Source: an uncultured Eubacteriales bacterium
GTDB lineage: Bacteria > Bacillota_A > Clostridia > Oscillospirales > Oscillospiraceae
Direction: 5' to 3'
NCBI GenBank assembly: GCA_900556015.1
Contig: USNH01000065.1
Coordinates: forward strand, 1 to 5,853
Length of the DNA: 5,853 nucleotides
Shown: positions 1-5,709 of the stretch, piece by piece
How positions within the stretch are numbered: the stretch's first letter is position 1
Layout of the letters: the number at the start of each line of letters is the position of its first letter
Notes under the pieces: generated by a model
Seen by the model: the letters and a program-made list of their open reading frames with translations, nothing else
Told to the model about the DNA's origin: nothing
Databases searched by the model: none
Made by a program: the position numbers and the translations under genes

Positions 1-26
1 CGTTTTATTCCCTGTATCGCTCGCGG

Positions 27-43
27 GTCATTGTAATAATGAC
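27..43. promoter_or_regulatory. Perfect inverted repeat upstream of the antiporter promoter (possible operator)
   Basis: GTCATT (27-32) and AATGAC (38-43) form a perfect 6-bp inverted repeat around a 5-bp centre. It lies about 50 bases upstream of the -35 box of the antiporter gene, in an AT-rich stretch with no gene. The symmetry and place fit a regulator-binding site, but I cannot assign it to a known regulator family, and a 6-bp palindrome can arise by chance. The rest of 1-93 holds only AT-rich DNA and one imperfect repeat (TTCACAA at 54-60, TTGTTAA at 62-68); no open frame is convincing there. Confidence 0.25.
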
Positions 44-93
44 GAAAAAGACGTTCACAATTTGTTAAAATAATGGAAACTGCTGTTAAGAAC

Positions 94-122
94 TTGACAA
101 TTTCTTAGCACGAAGGTATGAT
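94..122 (+). promoter_or_regulatory. Sigma-A promoter of the nhaC-type gene
   Basis: A perfect -35 box TTGACA (94-99) is followed after exactly 17 bases by TATGAT (117-122), one base from the -10 consensus. Transcription should begin near 129, giving a leader of about 30 bases. The ribosome site GAGGAGGT (139-146) lies 12 bases before the ATG at 159, which is slightly long. With so short a leader there is no room for a riboswitch, so any control is likely at transcription initiation. Confidence 0.85.
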
Positions 123-158
123 GAAAGAACCAATTTGTGAGGAGGTAAATCACACACT

Positions 159-1853
159 ATGGAAAAGAAAAGTACAAAGATCGCGTATGGCGTAGCCCTG
201 GCGGTCATCGTCGTGGCGCTGGCCATCGGCAAGATCGCCAACGACGGTTCGGGCTTCATCGCCACCGGCTGGGCTCTGTTCCCCCCTGTGGTCGCTATCG
301 CCCTGGCCCTGATCAGCAAGGAAGTGTATTCCTCTCTGTTCCTGGGCTGCCTGGTCGGTTCTCTGCTGCTGTCCAACTTCTCCCCCTGGGAGACGGTGGT
401 GAACCTGGTTGGCGCTGGTGACAACGGCGGCGTTGGCATGATCAACTCCATCGATGTTTCCATCATCATCTTCCTGGTCATCCTGGGCATCATGGTGGAC
501 CTGATGAACAAGGCCGGCGGTTCTGCCGCGTTTGGCCGCTGGGCCACCAAGGCGGTCAAGTCCCGCTGCGGCGCACAGCTGCTGTCCATGCTGCTGGGCG
601 TGCTGATCTTCATCGACGACTACTTCAACTGCCTGACCGTGGGCGCTGTTATGCGTCCCGTCACCGAAAGCCACAACATTTCCCGCGCCAAGCTGGCCTA
701 CATCATCGACGCCACTGCCGCGCCCGTGTGTATGCTCGCTCCCGTGTCCTCCTGGGCCGCCGCTGTTGCATCCTACGTGCCCGAAGGCTTCCCCGGCTCT
801 CGTATCTCCATGTTCCTGAGCCAAATTCCCTGGAACTACTACTGCATTCTGACCCTCATCATGATCATCATCATCTCCGTGTTCAACATTGACTACGGCC
901 CGATGCTGACCCATGAGTACAACGCCCAGGTCAAGGACGACCTGTTCACCACCGAGCACCGTCCCTTCGCCGGCGCTGACGACTACGAGGAAGGCGAGAA
1001 GCGCTCCTCCGTGGCGGACCTGCTCGTTCCCGTTATCGTTCTGATCGCCCTGTGCGTGGTCGGCCTGATTTGGACCGGCGGTATGTGGGATGCCGAGAGC
1101 GACAACTACCACAACTTCATCATGTCCTTCTCCGACGCTTCCGCCGGTCCTGGCCTGTGCCTTGGCTCTATCGTGGCCATCGTGTTCACCTTCATTTACT
1201 ACTGGCTGCGCGGCCTGATCGGCTTCGAGAAGTCCTTCGAGTCCGTGCCCAACGGCTTCATTCAGATGGTCTCCCCCATCCTGATCCTCTGCTTCGCCTG
1301 GACGCTGTGCGGTCTGTGCCGTGACAACGGTCTGCAGGTCGGCACGTTCGTCGAGGGTGTTATGGCCAACACCGGCGACCTGGCCAAGTTCCTGCCCGCC
1401 GTGATCTTCATCGTGGCCTGCTTCATCGGCTTCGCCACCGGTACGTCCTGGGGCACGATCGGCATCATGGTCCCCCTGGTCTGCGCCGTGTTTGACTGGA
1501 CGACCCAGGTTGACCTGCTGTCCATCGGTCTGGCCGCTTCCTGCGCCGGCGGCGTGTGCGGCGACCACCTGTCCCCCATCTCCGACACCACCATCATGGC
1601 TTCCGCCGGTGCCCACTGCTACCACCTGAACCATGTCTCCACCCAGATCCCCTACGGTGTCACCGTGGCTGCCGTTTCCTTCGTCAGCTTCCTGATCGCC
1701 GGTCTGGTGCAGAACGTGGTGATCTGCATGATCATCGCCATCGCCCTGCTGGTCGTCACCCTGTTCGTCATCAAGGCCATCGTGGCCAAGAAGCACGCCT
1801 CCGCCATCGCGGAGATCGCTGCCGCCAACAAGGCACACTTCGCCAACAAATAA
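159..1853 (+). CDS. nhaC: NhaC-family Na+/H+ antiporter
   Basis: A 564-residue polytopic membrane protein of the NhaC/Na_H_antiporter family, expected to exchange cytoplasmic Na+ for external H+ (or a related cation-coupled substrate) across the cell membrane. Roughly 11-13 hydrophobic segments are visible, beginning at about 9-26, 38-54, 58-72 and 99-116. Family signatures are the acidic/polar stretch DDYFNCLTVGAVMRP (153-167), the DATAAPVCMLAPVSSWAA region (184-201), GTSWGTIGIMVPL (428-440) and CGDHLSPISDTTIMASAG (467-484). The two GTSWG/SSWAA-like polar segments reflect the two-part fold. A hydrophilic loop at about 255-285, rich in acidic residues, splits the halves. The start is fixed by the promoter and SD just upstream. 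The gene stands alone, ended by its own terminator. The family includes members whose true substrate is an organic acid or amino acid, so Na+/H+ specificity is by homology only. Codons end mostly in C or G, suggesting good expression. Confidence 0.87.
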   Translation: MEKKSTKIAYGVALAVIVVALAIGKIANDGSGFIATGWALFPPVVAIALALISKEVYSSLFLGCLVGSLLLSNFSPWETVVNLVGAGDNGGVGMINSIDVSIIIFLVILGIMVDLMNKAGGSAAFGRWATKAVKSRCGAQLLSMLLGVLIFIDDYFNCLTVGAVMRPVTESHNISRAKLAYIIDATAAPVCMLAPVSSWAAAVASYVPEGFPGSRISMFLSQIPWNYYCILTLIMIIIISVFNIDYGPMLTHEYNAQVKDDLFTTEHRPFAGADDYEEGEKRSSVADLLVPVIVLIALCVVGLIWTGGMWDAESDNYHNFIMSFSDASAGPGLCLGSIVAIVFTFIYYWLRGLIGFEKSFESVPNGFIQMVSPILILCFAWTLCGLCRDNGLQVGTFVEGVMANTGDLAKFLPAVIFIVACFIGFATGTSWGTIGIMVPLVCAVFDWTTQVDLLSIGLAASCAGGVCGDHLSPISDTTIMASAGAHCYHLNHVSTQIPYGVTVAAVSFVSFLIAGLVQNVVICMIIAIALLVVTLFVIKAIVAKKHASAIAEIAAANKAHFANK

Positions 1854-1868
1854 GGCGACACATCCCTA

Positions 1869-1906
1869 ATAAAAGGAGAGACTGCCGAAGCAGTCTCTCC
1901 TTTTAT
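1869..1906 (+). terminator. Intrinsic terminator of the antiporter gene
   Basis: A perfect 17-bp stem (1869-1885 with 1890-1906) closes on a CGAA tetraloop, starting 15 bases after the antiporter stop codon. The stem has an AAAA run on the left and TTTT on the right, so the 3' arm ends in the U-run needed for plus-strand termination; the mirrored A-run could also let it work on the minus strand. Confidence 0.9.
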
Positions 1907-1909
1907 ATG

Positions 1910-1946
1910 AAAAAAGCTATCCGGGCGGCCCGCCGCCCGGATAGCT
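1910..1946 (-). terminator. Intrinsic terminator of the racemase/membrane-protein operon
   Basis: A GC-rich perfect inverted repeat (AGCTATCCGGGCGG at 1915-1928 with its complement at 1933-1946, 4-base loop) lies just past the stop codon of the small membrane protein on the minus strand. In that direction it is followed by six T (A-run at 1910-1915 on the plus strand), the standard form of a Rho-independent terminator. It abuts the opposing terminator, so the convergent transcripts are insulated from both sides. Confidence 0.9.
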
Positions 1947-1952
1947 GCACTC

Positions 1953-2363
1953 TCAGAAATGCGTTTCCACGAACTTATTGAACTTCTTCACGTCCATGTC
2001 TTCCTTGTAGGTGTTGCGGAAGCGCTTCACCGTCAGGCTGTTGTACTGCACGATGTTGCGGTATTTCAGGAAGCCCACTACCGTGGCCACGCCGCCGCAG
2101 GCATAACCCCAGGGCGCGCTCTTGGCGCAGGTATAGATCAGTACCGCCAGCACCAGCGCCGACACGATGATCCCGGCGATCTGCTTCTTGGGATGGATGC
2201 GCTGCACGTCCTCCGCCTTAATGACACCCTCGTCCACCATGGCCTTGGCGAACTGCTTCTGCACGCCGAACAGGCTGACGGCGTTCAAAATGCAGGGCGC
2301 GACCACGAAAAAGCCGAACAGCGTGTCGATGATGCCGATGATCAGTATTGAAATATCTCCCAT
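1953..2363 (-). CDS. Small unrecognised membrane protein coupled to the racemase
   Basis: A 136-residue protein I do not recognise. It has a strongly hydrophobic N-terminal segment (about 4-27), then a charged stretch carrying VQRIHPKKQ (53-61), then hydrophobic segments at about 62-79 and 85-99, and a basic, hydrophilic tail rich in Lys, Arg and Phe (100-136). This predicts two or three membrane spans with a cytoplasmic tail by the positive-inside rule. The start at 2363 is preferred over an in-frame ATG at 2426 because AGGAGG (2376-2381) lies 12 bases ahead of it, and the longer form would run deep into the racemase gene. Only four bases separate it from the racemase stop codon, so the two are surely co-transcribed and probably translationally coupled. 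It is the last gene before the terminator. No catalytic motif is visible; an accessory or anchoring role is guesswork. Confidence 0.8.
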   Translation of the reverse strand: MGDISILIIGIIDTLFGFFVVAPCILNAVSLFGVQKQFAKAMVDEGVIKAEDVQRIHPKKQIAGIIVSALVLAVLIYTCAKSAPWGYACGGVATVVGFLKYRNIVQYNSLTVKRFRNTYKEDMDVKKFNKFVETHF

Positions 2364-2367
2364 TTCC

Positions 2368-3474
2368 TTACTCTGCCTCCTGTATATGTTTGAAATTGAT
2401 ACGCATATCGCTTCGCGCCGTGGCATACAGCATGTGGCTGTAACACAGCGAAAACTCCACCACGTCGCCGACCTCCAGATGCCGGGGGCAGTCCTCCACG
2501 TCCACGATGCAGTGGTCGGACGACCCGCCGATGACCGTCAGTCCCGGCTCACGGGGAATCAGGCTCTCCAGCTCGCCCACATCGGCCCGGCCCAGCGCCA
2601 AAATGGCCCGCCGCCGGACGCCCCGATCCTCGTACACCGGCTTGCGCCCGAAGGCGTCGATGGCAAATTCCCCGATGGGATAGGTGGGCTTGTCCTTTAC
2701 CTCGATGACCTCCGCCCGCAGCGTCAGCGCGTCCATTTGCAAATAGTCCATATCACGGATGCCCCAGTCCACCTGCAAGTCCTTGCCCAGCAGGATGGCC
2801 TCGCCGATACGCAGGTGGTCGATGCCCTCCGGCATCGTGCCCCAATGTACCAGCGTGAAGGAACTGGTCGCGCCGCCGGAGGTGACCTCCAGCCTGCGGC
2901 CAATACCGTCCTCGACCCGCCGGCGCAGCGCCAGCAGCTCGTGCATCTTCTCCGGCGTGGGCTTGGTCGAGCCGTAGCACGTCAGGTTCACGCCGATGCC
3001 GGCCAGGTGTACGTGGGGCAGCTCCCGCTCCACGCGGGCGCACACCTCCACCAGCTCGTCCTTGTCCCAAAAGCCCTCCCGCAGGTCGCCCAGGTCGGCC
3101 ATGACGATGACCCGGTGGGTCTTGCCCTGACGGGTACACTCCCGCTCCAGCGCCGCCAGCGTGGCCCACTCGCTTTGCAGCGATGTCTCGCACAGCGACA
3201 CCACGTCGGGCAGCTCCGTCAGCGCCGGGATGCGGATCAGCAGCCACGGGCCGTCCACGCCGGCAGCCCGGCATTTGGCCACCTGCTCCAGTCGGCTGGT
3301 GCCCAGCTCCTCCGCGCCGCACTGCCGCAGCGTCCGCGCCACCTCCGGCAGCCCGTCCGCGCCCTTCACCACGCCGCACACCCGGATATGCTGCCGGTGA
3401 CAGCGGGAGATCACCGCACGAGCGTTGCTCCGCAGCTTTTCCAAATCAAATTCCAGTTGCGGGTACTGCCGCAT
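2368..3474 (-). CDS. Alanine/ornithine racemase-family PLP enzyme
   Basis: A 368-residue, fold-type III PLP-dependent amino-acid racemase of the alanine racemase N-terminal domain superfamily, closest by motif memory to clostridial ornithine racemase (Orr), which converts L- to D-ornithine. The likely PLP-binding lysine is K38 in CGVVKGADG (33-41). Further matches to Orr are the ADLGDLREGFW block (127-137), GVNLTCYG (161-168), the phosphate-binding SGGATSS (199-205), LRIGEAILLG (221-230) and DAFGRKPVYEDRGVRRRAI (273-291). Length matches that group; it is cytosolic, with no signal peptide. The start at 3474 is chosen because AGGAGG (3483-3488) lies 8 bases upstream and the N-terminus then aligns with the family; the ATG at 3552 would precede the promoter. 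First gene of an operon with the small membrane protein. Orr's partner enzymes (ornithine aminomutase, AKP thiolase) are absent from the window, so alanine, ornithine, or another amino acid remain possible substrates. Confidence 0.85.
   Translation of the reverse strand: MRQYPQLEFDLEKLRSNARAVISRCHRQHIRVCGVVKGADGLPEVARTLRQCGAEELGTSRLEQVAKCRAAGVDGPWLLIRIPALTELPDVVSLCETSLQSEWATLAALERECTRQGKTHRVIVMADLGDLREGFWDKDELVEVCARVERELPHVHLAGIGVNLTCYGSTKPTPEKMHELLALRRRVEDGIGRRLEVTSGGATSSFTLVHWGTMPEGIDHLRIGEAILLGKDLQVDWGIRDMDYLQMDALTLRAEVIEVKDKPTYPIGEFAIDAFGRKPVYEDRGVRRRAILALGRADVGELESLIPREPGLTVIGGSSDHCIVDVEDCPRHLEVGDVVEFSLCYSHMLYATARSDMRINFKHIQEAE
2376..2381 (-). promoter_or_regulatory. Ribosome binding site of the small membrane protein, inside the racemase 3' end
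   Basis: CCTCCT on the plus strand reads AGGAGG on the minus strand, 12 bases before the ATG at 2363. It lies within the last codons of the racemase gene, which both decides the start of the downstream gene and implies coupled translation. Confidence 0.75.
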
Positions 3475-3511
3475 AGCCTGTGCCTCCTGTATGTGGTAAA
3501 TACTAAGGGTC

Positions 3512-3540
3512 ATTCTATCATACTTTTCCCCGTTTGTCAC
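3512..3540 (-). promoter_or_regulatory. Sigma-A promoter of the racemase operon
   Basis: On the minus strand GTGACA (3535-3540; one base from TTGACA) is followed after 17 bases by TAGAAT (3512-3517), itself one base from TATAAT. Transcription should start near 3505, leaving a leader of about 30 bases to the ATG at 3474. An overlapping TATGAT sits at 3518-3523, but its spacing to the -35 is too short. The promoter separates this operon from mnmA upstream. Confidence 0.7.
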
Positions 3541-3571
3541 ACCTTTTCGCAAAAGTGCCGCATAGAATATA

Positions 3572-3604
3572 GAATAACGGGAGCGCGATGCGCTCCCGTT
3601 ATTC
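3572..3604 (-). terminator. Hairpin terminator after mnmA
   Basis: GAATAACGGGAGCGC (3572-3586) pairs perfectly with 3590-3604 around a three-base loop. The stem overlaps the TGA stop codon of mnmA (3603-3605). On the minus strand it is followed by a T-rich but interrupted tract (TTATTCTATATTCT), so it is a terminator with a weak U-run; partial read-through to the racemase is possible. Confidence 0.65.
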
Positions 3605-4673
3605 AGTCCTCGCTGATTTCGATCGTGCCGCCGCCCAGCACCTCCTCGCCGTCGTACAGCACCACCGCCTGCCCGGCGGTGATGGCCCGCTGCGGCTGGT
3701 CGAACACCACCCGCAGCCCGCCGTCCGGCATCGGATAGGCGGTGCAGGCCGATTCCGTCTGACTGTACCGCGTCTTGGCGGCGCAGCGCACCGGGCCGCC
3801 CGGCGTCTCGCCGCTGATCCAGTTGACATGGCTGGCCCGCAGCGCGGAGGCGTACAGCTCCTCGTCATCCCCCAGCAGAATGGTGTTGTCCTCGCCGTTT
3901 TTCCGCAGCACGTACACGTGCTTGCCCGCGGCCACGCCCAGGCCCTTCCGCTGCCCCGCGGTGTAGCAGGGCAGCCCCCGGTGACGGCCCAGCACCCGAC
4001 CCTCCCTGTCCACAAAGTCACCCGGCGTCAGCACCACGCCCTGCCGCTGCAAAAAGCCCACATAGTCGCCGTCCGGCACGAAGCAGATGTCCTGGCTGTC
4101 GCCCTTGTCGGCGTTTTCCAGCCCCGCCTGCCGCGCCTGCTCCCGGATGGCGGGCTTGTCGTAGTCCCCCACCGGCAGCAGCAGGTGGCGCAGCTGGTGC
4201 TGGGTCAGCTGGTACAGCACGTAGCTCTGATCCTTCCGCCGCTCCCGGCCACGCAGCAGCCGATACCGCCCCGTGTCCGGGTCAACGTCCACCCGGGCAT
4301 AGTGCCCCGTGGCGATGTAGTCGTAGCCCAGCGTCAGCGCCCGCTCCAGCAGCGCGCCGAACTTCAGCTCCCGGTTGCAGTCGATACAGGGATTGGGCGT
4401 CCTCCCGGCCACATACTCGCTGACGAACCGATCCATCACGCAGTGCTGGAATTTCTCCGTCTCGTTGAACACGTAAAACCGCATCCCCAGCCGGGCGGCA
4501 GCCTGCCGTGCGTCCTCCGCGTCATCGGCGGAGCAGCACCGCCCGTCCTCCCCCCGGTACAGCTTCAGCATCGCGCCGTCACAGTCGTAGCCCTGACGCA
4601 CCAGCAGCGCTGCCGCGGCGGAGCTATCCACCCCGCCGGACATGGCCACCAGCACTCTTTTTTTCTCATTCAT
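3603..4673 (-). CDS. mnmA: tRNA-specific 2-thiouridylase MnmA
   Basis: MnmA installs sulfur at C2 of wobble uridine 34 in tRNAs for Lys, Glu and Gln, using ATP to adenylate the base and a persulfide sulfur relayed from a cysteine desulfurase. The 356-residue cytosolic protein has the N-terminal PP-loop SGGVDSS (12-18), the tRNA/active-site block GRTPNPCIDCN (90-100), the ATGHYAR motif (121-127), the persulfide-cysteine motif DSQDICF (192-198, Cys197) and TAGQRKGLG (238-246). By alignment to the E. coli enzyme Cys99 is the nucleophile. Length is slightly under the usual 360-370. The second ATG (4673) is preferred over the one at 4679: the SD GGAG at 4682-4685 is 8 bases from the former but only 2 from the latter. 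No desulfurase gene lies beside it. It follows the kinase-like gene by 92 bases without a clear promoter of its own, so the two may share a transcript. Confidence 0.95.
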   Translation of the reverse strand: MNEKKRVLVAMSGGVDSSAAAALLVRQGYDCDGAMLKLYRGEDGRCCSADDAEDARQAAARLGMRFYVFNETEKFQHCVMDRFVSEYVAGRTPNPCIDCNRELKFGALLERALTLGYDYIATGHYARVDVDPDTGRYRLLRGRERRKDQSYVLYQLTQHQLRHLLLPVGDYDKPAIREQARQAGLENADKGDSQDICFVPDGDYVGFLQRQGVVLTPGDFVDREGRVLGRHRGLPCYTAGQRKGLGVAAGKHVYVLRKNGEDNTILLGDDEELYASALRASHVNWISGETPGGPVRCAAKTRYSQTESACTAYPMPDGGLRVVFDQPQRAITAGQAVVLYDGEEVLGGGTIEISED

Positions 4674-4681
4674 GGTCATTT

Positions 4682-4685
4682 CTCC
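4682..4685 (-). promoter_or_regulatory. Ribosome binding site that decides the mnmA start
   Basis: CTCC on the plus strand reads GGAG on the minus strand. It is 2 bases from the first ATG (4677-4679), too close to work, and 8 bases from the second (4671-4673), the normal distance; hence the shorter protein is annotated. Confidence 0.6.
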
Positions 4686-4732
4686 GCATAATCCCCCGGC
4701 AGACAGCCATACTACCGGCGGATGGTATTATT

Positions 4733-4758
4733 TGGCCGACGGGCGTACCCGTCGGCCA
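4733..4758. other. Stable intergenic stem-loop between the kinase-like gene and mnmA
   Basis: TGGCCGACGGG (4733-4743) pairs perfectly over 11 bp with 4748-4758 around a 4-base loop (CGTA on the plus strand, TACG on the minus). It begins 7 bases beyond the kinase-like stop codon. Neither strand shows a T-run after the stem (minus strand continues AAATAATACC), so it lacks the usual intrinsic-terminator tail. It may be a weak terminator, an mRNA-stabilising 3' hairpin or a processing site between two cistrons. Confidence 0.55.
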
Positions 4759-4765
4759 TAGGTTC

Positions 4766-5587
4766 TCATTCATCCAAATGCACCTGACGGTATGCGTGGA
4801 ACGGCAGTCCGTCCGCCAGCTCCAGCAGCGCCGGCTGGAAGCCTCCCGCATAATCGGCCCGGGGCTCCTCCAGCACCGCGTCCGTCCGCTGATCCGGCAG
4901 GGCCAGCGTCACGCACGTCCCCTGCCCCACCTTGCTGTCCAGCAGCAGACGGCCTCCGTGCCGCTCCGCCACCTTCCGCGCCAGCGGCAGGCCCAGCCCC
5001 AGCCCGCTGGGGCTTTGCGCCACACGCTGGGGCAGCATATACAGGCGGAACACATCCTCCAGCCGCTCCGGCTCGATGCCGCACCCGGTGTCTGCCACCT
5101 GTATCAGCACCTGCTGGTGCTGGCATTGCAGCGTCACCGTCACCGTGCCGCCCGCCTCCGTGTATTTCAGCGCGTTGCCCAGCAACTGCCACAGCGCCCG
5201 CCGCAGATGCGGTCGATGCACCGCCGCCACGTGGCTTCGCAGGGCGCACTGCACGGACAGCTTCACGCCCTGCAATTCAAACAGCGGCTGCGCCTCCATC
5301 ACCAGGGAGTTCACCCATTCCACCAGTTCCGTGTTTTGGGTGGGCAAGGGTGCGCTGCTGGCCAGCAGCGGCGCAGCATCCAGCTCGTTGGCCAGCCGCA
5401 GCAGACGGAAATATCCCTGCAGCAGCATAGCCGCGTTTTTATCCAGCTCCGGGTCTCGCGCACGCTCCTCCGCCGGAGCAAGCCGCGCCGCCGCCACGTA
5501 AATACCGGCCAGCGACAGCCGCACCTGCGTGGCTACGTGCGGCATCATCTCATAGAGAAGCTGTTCTTCTCGCTCTTGGTTGCTCAT
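4766..5587 (-). CDS. Histidine-kinase-like ATPase protein lacking the usual phospho-acceptor His
   Basis: A 273-residue soluble protein with a C-terminal GHKL/HATPase_c domain as in two-component sensor kinases. The ATP site is intact: N-box LLGNALKYT (135-143, Asn138), G1 box DTGCGI (166-171), F-box-like VFRLY (179-183), G2 box GLGLGLPLA (195-203), and the GTCVTLALP end strand (223-231). A helical N-terminal region (1-75) resembles a DHp dimerisation domain, but the HELRTPL-type motif reads TQVRLSL (20-26), putting Thr20 where His is expected; His17 lies three residues before. There is no membrane segment, sensor domain or adjacent response regulator. A tail of about 37 residues after the ATPase domain matches nothing I know. 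SD AAAGGGG (5594-5600) is 6 bases from the ATG. It lies 29 bases behind the gap-like remnant and is probably transcribed from that remnant's promoter. It could be a degenerate kinase, a serine kinase/anti-sigma-like switch protein, or a kinase using another histidine. Confidence 0.82.
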   Translation of the reverse strand: MSNQEREEQLLYEMMPHVATQVRLSLAGIYVAAARLAPAEERARDPELDKNAAMLLQGYFRLLRLANELDAAPLLASSAPLPTQNTELVEWVNSLVMEAQPLFELQGVKLSVQCALRSHVAAVHRPHLRRALWQLLGNALKYTEAGGTVTVTLQCQHQQVLIQVADTGCGIEPERLEDVFRLYMLPQRVAQSPSGLGLGLPLARKVAERHGGRLLLDSKVGQGTCVTLALPDQRTDAVLEEPRADYAGGFQPALLELADGLPFHAYRQVHLDE

Positions 5588-5607
5588 GAGCTACCCCTTT
5601 CACATGA

Positions 5608-5619
5608 TCGTCATCGTCA
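5608..5619 (-). repeat. Tandem 6-bp repeat at the end of the gap-like fragment
   Basis: TGACGA occurs twice in a row on the minus strand (TCGTCA at 5608-5613 and 5614-5619 on the plus strand). The first copy contains the TGA stop of the 20-codon gap-like frame. It sits exactly where GAPDH similarity ends, so it may mark the recombination junction; it is short and could be chance. Confidence 0.4.
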
Positions 5620-5679
5620 GCAGCGCATGACCATACGACCGATACGACCGAAACCGTTGATACCGACTTTGATACTCAT
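5617..5679 (-). pseudogene. Orphan N-terminus of glyceraldehyde-3-phosphate dehydrogenase (20 codons)
   Basis: On the minus strand an ATG at 5679 opens a 20-codon frame reading MSIKVGINGFGRIGRMVMRC then TGA. This is the start of GAPDH, including the NAD-binding GxGxxG motif in INGFGRIGR (7-15); GAPDH normally runs to about 335 residues. The SD AGAGGA (5690-5695) is 10 bases upstream, and a strong promoter lies before it, so the fragment should be transcribed and translated. Beyond codon 19-20 nothing resembles GAPDH in any frame: the next 29 bases lead directly to the kinase-like gene. I read it as the 5' end of a gap gene (or of a gap copy) left by deletion, duplication or rearrangement; a functional leader peptide is the alternative. 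The match is short, but this sequence is so characteristic that chance is unlikely. Confidence 0.8.
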
Positions 5680-5709
5680 AAAAACATCTTCCTCTCTGAC
5701 TGGAATATC

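Noticed and set aside
54..68. Rex-type redox operator upstream of the antiporter
   Set aside because: TTCACAA-T-TTGTTAA has the half-sites in the opposite order from Rex sites (TTGT outermost) and carries a mismatch between the arms.
150..1838. 562-codon open frame antisense to the antiporter gene
   Set aside because: Its product is an improbable mix of Gly, Asp, His and Gln with no domain. It arises from the biased third-base C/G codons of the real gene, whose membrane-protein signatures, SD and promoter are on the plus strand.
2364..2426. 21-residue extension of the small membrane protein
   Set aside because: It overlaps the racemase gene in another frame, has no SD before it, and reads as polar residues from the racemase and SD region.
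3475..3552. 26-residue N-terminal extension of the racemase from an upstream ATG
   Set aside because: It would start upstream of the promoter and place the real SD inside the coding sequence; the family N-terminus aligns with the ATG at 3474.
2167..3738. Long plus-strand open frame across the racemase
   Set aside because: It is low in recognisable motifs, rich in Arg, Gln, His and Pro, and lacks an SD; the minus strand carries a full PLP racemase with promoter and SD.
3588..4691. Plus-strand open frame opposite mnmA
   Set aside because: Composition is typical of an antisense shadow, and MnmA motifs on the other strand are unambiguous.
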